NCBI RefSeq assembly: GCF_025370935.1
Contig: NC_133476.1
Location: 21,670,300 to 21,734,299, forward strand
Source of the DNA: Choristoneura fumiferana
Lineage: Eukaryota; Arthropoda; Insecta; Lepidoptera; Tortricidae
Direction of reading: 5' to 3'
DNA length: 64,000 nt
In this document: positions 1 through 11,400 of the stretch, piece by piece
How positions within the stretch are numbered: position 1 is the first letter of the stretch
How the letters are laid out: each line of letters opens with the position of its first letter
Notes under the pieces: generated by a model
The model's database searches: none
What the model was told of the DNA's origin: nothing
The model's input: only the letters and a program-made list of their open reading frames with translations
Translations under genes and position numbers: made by a program

Positions 1-1
1 G

Positions 2-177
2 GAGGGTACTGCCGACCACATCTTTTTAAACTGTCCAATGAGATCGGTCTCACTTTATAATATTCTCCCCCCGGTATCCCCAAACCCACAAACCTCAAAT
101 CCCTTTTACTTCTTGCCTCCTCTAACAAAAAAATCCTGACCTTAATGATTAAATACATCACAAAAGAAAAAAATTAA
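2..177 (+). mobile_element. 3' end of a degraded non-LTR retrotransposon (LINE)
   Basis: The first frame reads a reverse-transcriptase tail motif (TADHIFLNCP, a 'DHIFxxC' pattern typical of Jockey/R1/I-type ORF2 C-termini). It continues, after a change of frame near base 75, as PTNLKSLLLLASS and then IKYITKEKN followed by a stop near 176. The copy is therefore frameshifted and runs off the left edge of the window. The family assignment is inference from these short motifs. Confidence 0.6.
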
Positions 178-227
178 ACTTTAGACGCTTTTTTTCGCTT
201 TTGTCTCTCCCTTGGATCCAACCTGTA

Positions 228-296
228 TTGTCTCAATGTTTTGTACTGTCTTAAGATTTAGTACCGTCTTAATGTTTTGTACTGTCTCAATGTCTG
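228..296. repeat. Short tandem repeat, unit about 18-20 bp
   Basis: The phrase 'aatgttttgtactgtct' occurs twice, with a diverged middle copy (agatttagtaccgtct) between them. This is a small minisatellite in the AT-rich region upstream of l(3)mbt. Confidence 0.6.
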
Positions 297-379
297 TGTA
301 TATCCATTTTAGGTACGCAACAAGCACTTCTCAACACCCAATGTTTAGAAACTGTTTTTTTAAAAACTGGTCAAACACA

Positions 380-476
380 ACATACACTTTTGCTGCTGTC
401 AGGAGTCATTGGCAGTAGTGGTTGCTAACATAAAGCGACCGGTTGCCAAAAACAAAAAAGTTGAAGTTGAAGTTAC
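380..476 (+). repeat. Interspersed repeat with (GTTGAA)n tail, copy 1
   Basis: This shares an approximately 80-bp block (ctgctgtcaggagtcattgg ... ggttgcc ... aaaagttgaagtt) with 32388-32462. The simple-repeat tail gttgaagttgaagtta suggests the 3' end of a LINE or SINE. The family is unknown to me. Confidence 0.55.
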
Positions 477-1850
477 CCTAACGTTACGCGAAATTACCCT
501 AAATTTGACAATGTTTTTTTTTTACCCTAAAAAAATTTTCAAATAAAAACTAAGCAAATAAATGCAATTAGTTAATAAACGAATAGCTAAACTACTTTTT
601 TCTTGAAATCGTACATTTCAAATAATTTATTGAACCAGGCGTTAGAATAATCAGTAGTTAAAAAAGTAGTAACCTTTGTAAACCAGTATGTCATGAATGT
701 ATGTTCATACGTTCCAATATTTTTCTCACAATAAAGTTAATAAATGAAATACTGGTTATTTTGACAATAATGTAAAAGGAATGAAATTAATTTAATATTT
801 CCTTAATTTACACATCGCTGATATTATTACAAAAATAATTGATTGAATATTTATTTAAATAAGTTGCTTATATTAACTACATGAGAGAACTGTCAACGCA
901 GAGCTCTCTTGGCGGGAGTGGAAGAAACACGAGATTCATTGTAATTTTTACTTGAAAAATAATAATGCCATGTTAATGTATGTCGGCAGTTTTATTTAAC
1001 TAGAAGAGAGTTTTCAATTCCAAGGAAAACTTTAGTCGCTGCACTTATTATTTCACATTAATAAATTGATACCTTATACTATTTGTATTGTTTATTTCGT
1101 AATCCATCCTTAATCTCTCCGAATTTTTCCATAGCTAATGAAAAACTTCAGTGATTATATAAACAATGAGCAGGAAGATTGAACTTTTCACAAAAATCTA
1201 AGGTATGGTACTATGGACGGTCACCCTATTGAAAGGCACAAAGGGCATCGGTACTAGGCATGTAAGGTATCTCGTTTTACGTGCTTTTGAGCTGCAAGTG
1301 CTCTGTCCCGTTTAAGTTCTATGGTTGGTGAAGTCTGAATGTATATGATGGAAAATCTTCTATTTAAATTTTAAAATCAGACCAATCAGGGTAAAACTTG
1401 TCAACTTGACAAACTAAAAATATTTTAGTTAAACTCTTTAACCGAAAATTACAAATAATAAATTGTTTTTGATAAGCCTAGCGGGAAAAGGAAAACCACT
1501 GAAGTTGAACATCCGGTCATTGCTAATTACCCGACTGCCCGAAGGAAGGTTATTTTATCCATTCATTTTATATCACAAAATAAGACCTATTTTTCAATCT
1601 TGACAAAAATTAAAAAACTAAGATTGATTTATTTCTGAATCAGTTTAGAATATCTAAAAAAAAAACAGAACAGAAAAAACGTTTTTTTCTGTTCCGTGTT
1701 CTCAACGATGAATTATGTTTGTACAATAAATAAAATCAACGAAATCATGACTTTGCATAACTTGACTGTTTTTAATAATTAAAAAGAGAGGACAAAACGT
1801 GCTCCGTGCCCCAGAGGAAGAATGTGTTTTGTTGTTTAATCTGTTGAGTT
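477..1850. other. AT-rich flank without recognisable genes
   Basis: There is no open frame with recognisable protein similarity, no tRNA-like box and no clear inverted repeat here. It is probably intergenic sequence upstream of l(3)mbt. Confidence 0.5.
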
Positions 1851-1857
1851 GATTTTT

Positions 1858-1997
1858 TTTTGGAACATTCGGGCGCGAAAGGTTCGTCACGGAAATGCTC
1901 GATTGTAATTGGTCAAAACATTTTGCTAATACCAACTTACCCGACGCATCAATTTTGTCTATGTTGTCAGAAATTATTACCAGTTGTGTGCCAAGCA
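1858..1997 (+). promoter_or_regulatory. Candidate l(3)mbt promoter / 5' leader with E2F-type site
   Basis: After a long AT-rich stretch the sequence turns more GC-rich and contains ggcgcgaaa at 1872-1880, the reverse complement of the E2F consensus TTTCGCGC. A good donor (caggtaaat) follows at 1998, and a cag acceptor lies at 2403-2405 just before the first coding exon, so 1858-1997 may be a non-coding first exon. No transcript data are available. The promoter assignment is inference from position and motif. Confidence 0.35.
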
Positions 1998-2477
1998 GGT
2001 AAATATCCTTGGTTTATTATACGTTATTTATTTATAATAAATTGTTTTCAACACGAAAATGATGCTGTAATAGTTAGAATAATCTTAGTGTGTTTATTCT
2101 TCATATTGATTCATTTAATCGTAAGTAACAAACTGTCGTGATAATATTTAGTGAACTTTTCTAAGGAAGGTTGTGGTTCTGCAAAAGTAGCTGCACAATT
2201 TGATAGAGTGCGATACTCTGAAAAGAAATATTGATAAAAATAATGCAATGTAACAATTTGAACATATTATTGCTTTTCTCGAATATTTTTTTTCAGCTTT
2301 ATTTATACAAATAACTTTGTCGTCACGTTCACACAGCACTTGAAGTCGGTGGTGCGTCGAGATTGTTTTTCACCTTTCAATATTTTATTTCCAAATACAT
2401 TACAGGTCGTCAACAATGAACTATAAAAGATAGCCAAACGTTTGTAATGCATTCGCAACCTATCTCGATGCCGAGAA

Positions 2478-5400
2478 ATGGAGAGACAGCAGTGTAATTC
2501 ACTTCAAAACTTTGATGAATCGAAAAGTGAGATATTGAAAAAAAGATTATTAAAATCGAGTAGCGCTCCCGTGTGCACTAATCTAGCCGCTACCGGCTCA
2601 CATCAGAATGTTCTACTGAATACTTTGCGTGTGAGTGGTTTTATTTTTAATGAGATAATATTATTCATTTATTTGAGAGTGGTTATGACTTGTTAATTTT
2701 TTTGTAGGCGCCAATTTCGAGCAGCATGATCGTGACATCAGTGGGGAGCGGGCAGGGCGGACTGCCGCTGCAGCACGGGCTCGTGACGCACTCGCTAGCG
2801 CCCGTCAAGCTGCACACCAACCCTTCCTCATACCCCCTGCAGCTGTCTACTGTCCATGTGCCAGTACAAATACCTGGGACTAGCTCCAACATCAATGTCC
2901 CTGTTCAATTGTCTGGACCCACTAGCAGTATGCCCCTGCAAATCGCTCCAGTTAGTCTTCCTATACAAGTTTCAGGAACAACTAATGTGCCTGTACAGTT
3001 ACCAGCGGGAGAAACTATTAATGTACCTTTGCAAATTCCTGGAACAAGTCAAAATATTCAGCTTGGGGGCCCGGGACTGTCCTCCATGCCCATTTTGCAA
3101 AATACTAGTCAGCCCTTGAGTTCTATAATACATGTGCACATGGGATCTAACCCCAGGCCAAACAATATTGATGGCACTGAAATGACTGCTACCAGCTCCT
3201 CGCAGCAGCATAATAATGGAACTTCTGTGTCTCAGGTTCAAGTGGCAAATCATTCTACAATGCTGCAAATGCCAAATTCAGCTAGTAACTCTATACAGCT
3301 CACTCTCCCTAATTCTGTGAGCTCGGGAACAGTGCAGCTACGAGGGTCCACCAGGAACATGCCACATGTGGTGTACATCCAGACTCCAACAGGCCTAAAG
3401 CCTGTTACCAGTACAGATGTTATCAGTCAAGCAAGCACCAGTGGAAACCCACCGCAAATTATAGTTCGAAGACCGGTAAGTGATTTTCTGATTGTGATAT
3501 TAATAAAAAAAAAATTACCATTAGATCAAGTAGTTGAATTTAAATGTGTATGTGTGAATGAAGAACACTTGAACCTAAAACAAATATCTTAAATTAAAAA
3601 CTCTTATTCTGTGCTTATACTCCATTTATTTTAACATTTGAAAGTAATGGTAAAATTTGCACATTTTTTAAAATTAAAGAACAAAACTATTTGAAATATG
3701 GTATTTGACAACTCCTGATTTTGCCATATCTTAATATTATTATGAAAATATAGTGTTTAGCAAAGAGAAAATTTAAATCGGGTGAAAATTGGATTTATAG
3801 TGATTTTTTGAAAAATCTATACACCTGTCTCTTTCTCAAACACTTTTCTCTATGCAGCAAGTATGGTGGTACTGGCGTGTGATGTCACATGCCAGTATGT
3901 CTTTCTCTGTCTAATCTTGAATTTCAAACCTTTATAACTTTGTTATTTGTAAAGGTAGCTTAAAAATTGTTTTTCTATTCGATAACAGGCATTGTGAAGT
4001 TTTAATTTATAAAACATATACAAAACATAGTAAAATCCCGTATTGTGTTAACTTCTTTAGTAAAAACATAACCGCTAATAAATGTATATAAATGTAACAC
4101 TAATATTTTTAGTCCATTTGTGTTTAAAATACCGAGAAACATGTTACAATTTGACCGTTAATTCAAACCTTGAATTAAATGGAGTTCAAGTAATTATCTT
4201 AACTCTTAATCATGTTTGAAACAGTCAGAGTTAGGCCACTATTGCCTTGGAGAAATTAACTTCATTGTACCCGTTGAATGTTTCCTTCAAACTTCAAGAA
4301 AATCAAAAATAACATCTGTTTGAGACCTATGATGCCTTTTGTGTTTGAAGTTTGACCGCTGTATGTATCTTTGACACACACTGCGGTCAAACTTAACACT
4401 CTTGTTTGTGCATCAGGGGTTAAAAAAAGAGATAGGATTGACAAAGTAGAAATAAGGTTTGTAGACCATCAGGGTCTGTACTCTTAAGGTACAGAAGTCT
4501 AAAGTATTCATCCAAATATAATTATGCACATGGCATACTTATAAATAAATAATATCTAACACATGTATCAGAAAATCTTTCAGACTGATAAAAAATTAAA
4601 TCAATGATTCCATCCATGATTATCTTCCTAACATCAGTTCTCCTTTCAGGTAACCAGTAATTCTAATATACATCTGATATCAAATGTCAACAATAAGCCA
4701 AATATTGCGCCAAAACTGCCTGGCCACGGCAAGTCGTCAATCCTGGCCCCCACCCCGACACCCCCTATTGTCATTCAAAAACCCAAAACCAATGAAAAGG
4801 TGATAGTGCCAGTCAGCATTGCTCCAGGAAATTCGGGCAAGCAAACCATCGCTTACTTGAGCTCTGTTAAAAAACCCAATTCCAAAAACTTAACTGACAA
4901 TCAATCCATCTTGATTTCAAACAATCAGTCAAATGTTAACTCCAATAACCAGAAACTATTTTTGACTCCAATGAACATGCCAAAAATTCAGAACACTACT
5001 ACTAAATATATTTTACCAGTGACACTCCCAGCTACGATGGCGTCCAAAGGGCCAATTATCAATCTGCAGATTGCAAATGGGCAAATACAGAATGATCCGC
5101 AGGGAAACATTACTGTGATGAGAGATAGCGCGCAGCTCGAGTCCACAGACATGCCGCCTTTGCAGCCATTGGGGAAAATGGTCAATGTGAATGGCAAAGA
5201 GAGCAATTCAGTATCTCAGAGTGCAAACAAATGTGAAACATACACTATATCCATTCCTGGCTCTCGAGCCGAGCCCACAGGAGAACAAGGGGAGTATACT
5301 CTCTCAATACCGGAAACAAACGCCTCCATGAATGATGATATCTACACCGTATCAATAGCTGACGACGAGGGAGGCCAAAGCCGCGAGAAGTCCTTCACCC

Positions 5401-8400
5401 TGGCTATACCAGAGAAAGGAAAGAGTTTATTGAACAGGAATATGATAGAGAGGAACGATATTGGTTCCCACCACGTCGCGGTCGCCGCACCCGCTATTTT
5501 GAGGCGCTCAAACTCAGACAACGGTGAAAGGAAAAATGCTAATGCCAACCTTAAGCGCCGGATATCATTATGCAATGAGAATCTTTCCAATAAAAACCCC
5601 AAAACGAGTCAGCCGAGTCCACCAAAGCCTCCCGAAAATCCGAAAACTGTCGAAGCGCAGGATACGGAAAACGACGACCACCGCGTGCCTTCACTATTTT
5701 GCGACGAAAAGCTGGATAAGGACCTCGAATGCAAAGTCATACTCGGAGACTCCGACGAGGATTATAAAGACGAAACGAAAGACAGCAAATCAGAAAGCGA
5801 GCAGCACCCGATGTACTACAAGAGAAGCAATCCGAGCCAACAGGAGGGCGCGTGCCGCGCGAAGCGGGAGAGCGTGGACAGCGCGCTGGAGGAGGACCCG
5901 CCCGGCCTGCTCTGGAGCAACGGCGTGGCGCGCCTGCACGGCAGCGCGCTGCAGTTCCAGACCAACGAGTTCGGCCTCATCGACGTCGTGGACGCCAGCG
6001 ACCCCGAGTCGCCGCCGCCGCCGCCGCTCGCCCCGCGTGCCAAGTACCACACGCCGCTCAAGCAGCGCGTGGAGCGCGCGCGCCAGCCCAAGCCCGCCTC
6101 GCCCGAGGACCTGTACCGCTGCGAGGGCTGCGGCTGCCACGGCATGGCCGCCGACTTCATCACGCCCGACTTCTGCAGCCTCGCCTGCCAGACCGAGGTG
6201 CGCAAGCTCGCGCAAAAGAAGCGCGACCGCGAGCGCGCCGAGCTCACGCGCCGTCGCAACAAAATGAAGAAACTGCTCATGCGCAAGCCGGCGCTCGACG
6301 ACGCGCCGCCGCCGCCGCCGCAGCCCGACGGGCCGCGCAAGCCCGAGTCCGTCGGCGAGATGACCGAGGCCATGCTCAAGATGTCCGAGGACCTGATCGA
6401 GAACGAGAAGTACCCGTGGATGTGCGGCAAGAACGGCTTCTCCTGGATGCGCTACCTGGACTTCTGCAAGGCGAAGGCGGCGCCGGTGAAGCTGTTCAAA
6501 GACCCGTTCCCGTACAACCGGAACGGGTTCAAAGTGGGCATGAGGATGGAGGCGATAGACCCGCAGCACGCGTCGCTGTTCTGCGTGGTGTCGGTGCGGG
6601 AGGTGCAGGGCTACCGGCTGCGGCTGCACTTCGACGAGTACCCGGAGCTGCACGACTTCTGGGTCAACGCCGACAGCGTGGACATCTTCCCGGCGGGCTG
6701 GTGCGAGCGCAACGGCCGCGCGCTGCGCCCGCCGCACTCGCACGCCGCCGCCGCCGCCGCCTTCTCCTGGCCGCTCTACCTCAAGCAGGTGCGCGCCATC
6801 GCCGCGCCACGACATCTCTTCTCGCACATCACCACCACGGTAACTACTCTTTATTACCTATGACTCCCGTACATGACGAGTTCCCTAACATAAATATCCA
6901 TTTTTCATGATAACTGCATAGAAAATCGGATACTTATGTCAAGACATCAATTTTATTTTTGTATTTATTAATATCAGCATAATACGAAATACACTGAAAT
7001 TGACAAAAAAAACGCCAAATTGTAAAAACAGTTAGGATTTTGCGAATATGACACTCCTTACCCTATTCTGCAGATGTAGAATATTGATGTAAATATGTCA
7101 TGTATGGAATTCTACGACTACAACTTGGTAAGACCGCGGGATCGCGGTGGATGCGGAAAGCACAAGACCGGTCTGAGTGGAGAGCCTTGGGGGAGGCCTA
7201 TGTCCAGCAGTGGACGTCTTTCGGCTGACATGATGATGATGATGATGATGATGATGGAATTCTAAGTCTCCAAGCTTCAGAAATGCATTATCAAGCAAAT
7301 GGCATTTGATCTCAATAATATACATTCCAGTTATGTTTAAAACGACAAATAATTTTATTGCAATGAGCAGAAAGCATTCACTTTTAGCCACTGAATTTAA
7401 ACTGTTGACCCAGTGACCTACTAACCTAAATCTTATATTTCCGACACTCTTTAAGGTTAAGGATATGAGTCTTATGAGTGTTTATTTCTTTTTGTAATTT
7501 GAAGTGATCAGTAAATATAACCCTCTGAAATGATAATTTCATACATAGTTTTAAAATACAGAAAGATAACTAAAATGTTACAAAATTCAAGTTTAATACA
7601 GACCACGCTATCTAATAAGATCTGTTACTAATTTAAACTCATCTCTTTCTGCTGATCGAAGTATGATCTCTAAATAAACCTCGTCCTTAGCAGAAATTTT
7701 TTATCTGAGCTGTTCACTCATATGGCTTAGGCAAAGTCAGGTGTCTTCATGTTGGTCCATGTCAATGCACAACCGACATAGACATTAGACTCTGTTTGAT
7801 TCCTATGTGCAAACGAGTCAAGTTTGCTTGTTTACCAACCACAGCAATGAATTGTTCAGACAGTAAAAAAAAGTATAACCAAACATTACTGTTACCTTTT
7901 TTTTTATTTAGCAATTTTCCATGTCCCACTGCTGGGCTAAGGCGTAGGACTTCCAACTTCCCCTGTCGGCAGCTAGATCTTGCCTTGCTAGTAGCTTCTG
8001 TCTCAGTCACCTCAGTCTCGGTCTACCGCGACGCCGATGACCGTCTTTGGCGCCCACTGGGTAGTAACATGTGCCCATCTCTCCGGGTGCATGCGGCAAA
8101 AATAACCAGTCCAGTTCTCTTCCTATACATGTTTTCGAGCGCAGTGTGGTGTTTCAGACTGAAATTAAAAATCCTTTACTTTCAGACACTGAAACCCAAC
8201 GGCTTTCGCATCGGTATGAAGTTAGAAGCCGAGGATCGCATCAACGATATGGTTTGCGCCGCGACCGTGGCCGACATGCTGGACGCGCGGCTGCTCATCA
8301 CCTTCGACTCCTGGGACTCCGTGTACGACGTGTGGGCGGACCCCACCTCGCCCTACATACACCCTGTGGGCTGGGCCGAGGAGAATGACATAGCGCTGAC

Positions 8401-11400
8401 GCCTCCCAACTGTAAGTAAATTATGGATTTTAATACTCATTCTAAGGTCCTGTTTTACTCGTTGATAAATTTTATGCGGCAGATATATGTGAAGCTGTCT
8501 CCATTTGTTTTGTCTGAATAAACAGAAATAGCACCACAGTTATCTGTCACATAAAATTTATCACTGGTGAAACAGGGCCTTAGCCTCAAAATAGCAGGAT
8601 ATACGTATAGACACTATTAAGGTGGCTACAAGTAGTAGCGACTGACGTTTGTACGTTGCTTACGCACTATATAGTAGAAAAAAAGAATGGAATTGGACGG
8701 GTGGGAGATAGGCGAGGTTTTAACTACATTTTTTCTTATATAGCTCCTACACTTGGCTATTTAGGAGATTTTATTGCTTTTTATGGACAAATCATTTCGA
8801 TCAAGAATTGCCGTTCTTACGCCATATTTTGGTTGTAACTTTAATTGTCTCACAGAAACTAATTTAGAATTTATTAATAAGGTAGCCTAGGCCCTCCATG
8901 TCAAAGGCTTAATGGACAATTTGAATTAAAGAAACAAACACATTTTCATATTTTAATATTGGATTTCAGACGCAAAATAATAATCAAATCCAGTAAAAAC
9001 ATAATTAACTTTTTCACAGAAATGTAAGTAATGATACTTTGGCTATCTTATCTCACTTTATGATATTACTTACCTCAACTTGTTGTTATGGTATTGAAAA
9101 CTGTTTCTAAATAAAAAATACGAACTAATACTGCTCATCCTATTATTATTGTTACCAACAGAAACAACGAAATATACCATTTTTTTTGTTATTACTTTCA
9201 CTGTTTTGCTAATTGCTGGCTGCAACATAATTATAGTTTCACCAACTAGAATATGGCATTAATGTTTATGCATAACGCGCAAAATAATGTATGGAAATGG
9301 TTAAGTGTGCACTAGAACTACGTACGAATTAGCTTAAATTCTTAAGCTTAATATTGTTGATGATAAAAAACGAATCTTTAAACTCAGTCTATTGGTCTTC
9401 AAGTGACTTCAAGTAATGATAAAATTTCGACACAAAGAGTTGAAAATCGAATCGTTTAGGATCAATTATAGTTAAATTAACAACTTCTTAATCTCTGGCA
9501 AATTAATATTCCATTTATTAAATGGGTTTAGGCATTTGACATTGCCAATTAGGAAAATGTTCTAATGGTGGATATTTTATAAACAAGTAATAGGTCATAT
9601 TAAAACCTTTATTTAATTTACTTAGGTATTTTTATTCATACAATACAAAGTTATGTCAAAAATTTACATAAGTAAATGTCAAGTTGGACAAATTAACATT
9701 GCACTCGTCTCTACAGAAAAAAAGACGACCAAAATAAACATACCACCAATAAAATGACATGTTGGTTGTTTTTTTTTTTAATATGTTGTTGAAACCACTG
9801 TTAGATTTAAGTCTATAAATAGATAAACAACAAACAGTGGCTCTTGCATCCAATAAATCGAGGACAAAGTCAGAGAAAATATGTATTTATCAGTCACTCT
9901 ACATTTATATGTAAACGACCGGCCGCCAGTCACGTCCATTAGTCAGTAAGCGGCGGGCGGCGCGCGCGCACGCCGCGACGGGGGCGACTTGTTATCCGAT
10001 CACTTTAGATACCGCGTCGCGGACAGGCGCCGGCGCTCATGACGTTTACACAAGGTAACATATTTACCTTGGATACGAGTTGAAGTAATCACTACTTTTA
10101 TTGTAAATTCCGTTCAAAATTATCTACAATATTTTATTACAACTCATACCATTTTACGCATTTGTAGATTGAATTCGTATTGTTATGCCGAATGAATGCC
10201 TTGTGTTGTTTTATTTACAAACAATTGGAGTTTGTTAAGTTATATTTATATTATGATTAGTATTTAAATACGTTAAATACGATTAAAGTGCTATTTGTTG
10301 CGACTTTATCGCTTGCTTAAATGATTCATCAATTTGCTAAAGTATTAAGCTGAGGATTGGTGTTCCTATCTCCTAATGGAGCCGGATGTTAACTAAAATA
10401 TGTTATGCAGTTATTATACACGCCATTAATAATTAGTATACTATTAATATTCAGGCCTTGTGGTGCCGTAACACCTGTTAATGATGACTAAACATTACGT
10501 TTTTATAAGTTTTTATTACGAATGAAATATTCACTTAATAAGTCAGACAGTATTGTCATCTTTCGCATAAATGTTATAGTTAGAATATATATGTTTTCTG
10601 CACGTGTACGGTCGTTTTTGGCATACGCGCTTACACGCACATTAAAGTAAACCGAACCAGCGTTGATAAAAAAAACAAAACCGTTTACGCGTGTACATGC
10701 GCTTCCAAAAACGAGTTTATACGCGCAGATAAAACGCTAGTCTGTAACCGCCCTTACTGTGAATCTAGGGATTGCAAAATCCGGTCTTTTTTCAAATCCG
10801 GATTTTAGGAATATCAACACGTACAAATCCGGATTATCCGGATTTTTCGAATTTTAACATAATATTACCAATAAAAAAGAAATATGGAATTACATTAAGA
10901 AAATGTAAAATAAAACTGTGTTTTTTTATATTACGCGTTTAATCAGTCTAATACTCTGATTGGAAACACTAACTGCAGTAAGTCTGTGAAGCCTGTCTGC
11001 CTGCGGTTTTGCTGAATCAATTGAGCATAACTTTGTGTCTAGGAGTCATTTTTTCTAATAAATGTACATAAAAATGAAGCTAATTATATAACGCATTCTA
11101 TAATATTTTTCACATGCTAAATACATATTTTTTTAAAAATAGGTTGACCATTTTGTGATTGTCACACTCACACGTCGAGCTACCAATATCACTTTGCGCA
11201 AATACTTGCTAATATCTTAATGGTGAAGGATACGCTATGTTCACATTTTTATGGGAAAGTACATTAGTTCTGTTTTAGTTATCACGCAGGTGAACCTCCA
11301 ACTACCGAATTTTGTGTGCCTATCAGTACAAGTCTTTCGCGCGATGTGTATGGGTCATCTTAAAAGTAATTTCCGTGGATTCCCGTTGTGCGATATACAA

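Noticed and set aside
1860..2141. 93-aa plus-strand frame upstream of l(3)mbt
   Set aside because: It starts from a TTG, crosses a good donor at 1998 and shows no protein motif. It is better explained as leader sequence.
5790..6827. 345-aa minus-strand frame opposite l(3)mbt exon 3, and a 352-aa plus frame at 5852-6910
   Set aside because: Both are shadows of the GC-rich coding exon. They are Arg/Ala/His-rich, without motifs, whereas the true frame carries the FCS finger and MBT1.
7796..8419. 207-aa frame ending in MBT2, with an extended N-terminus
   Set aside because: Only the part after the acceptor at 8186 is homologous. The upstream extension is intron and repeat sequence that happens to be open.
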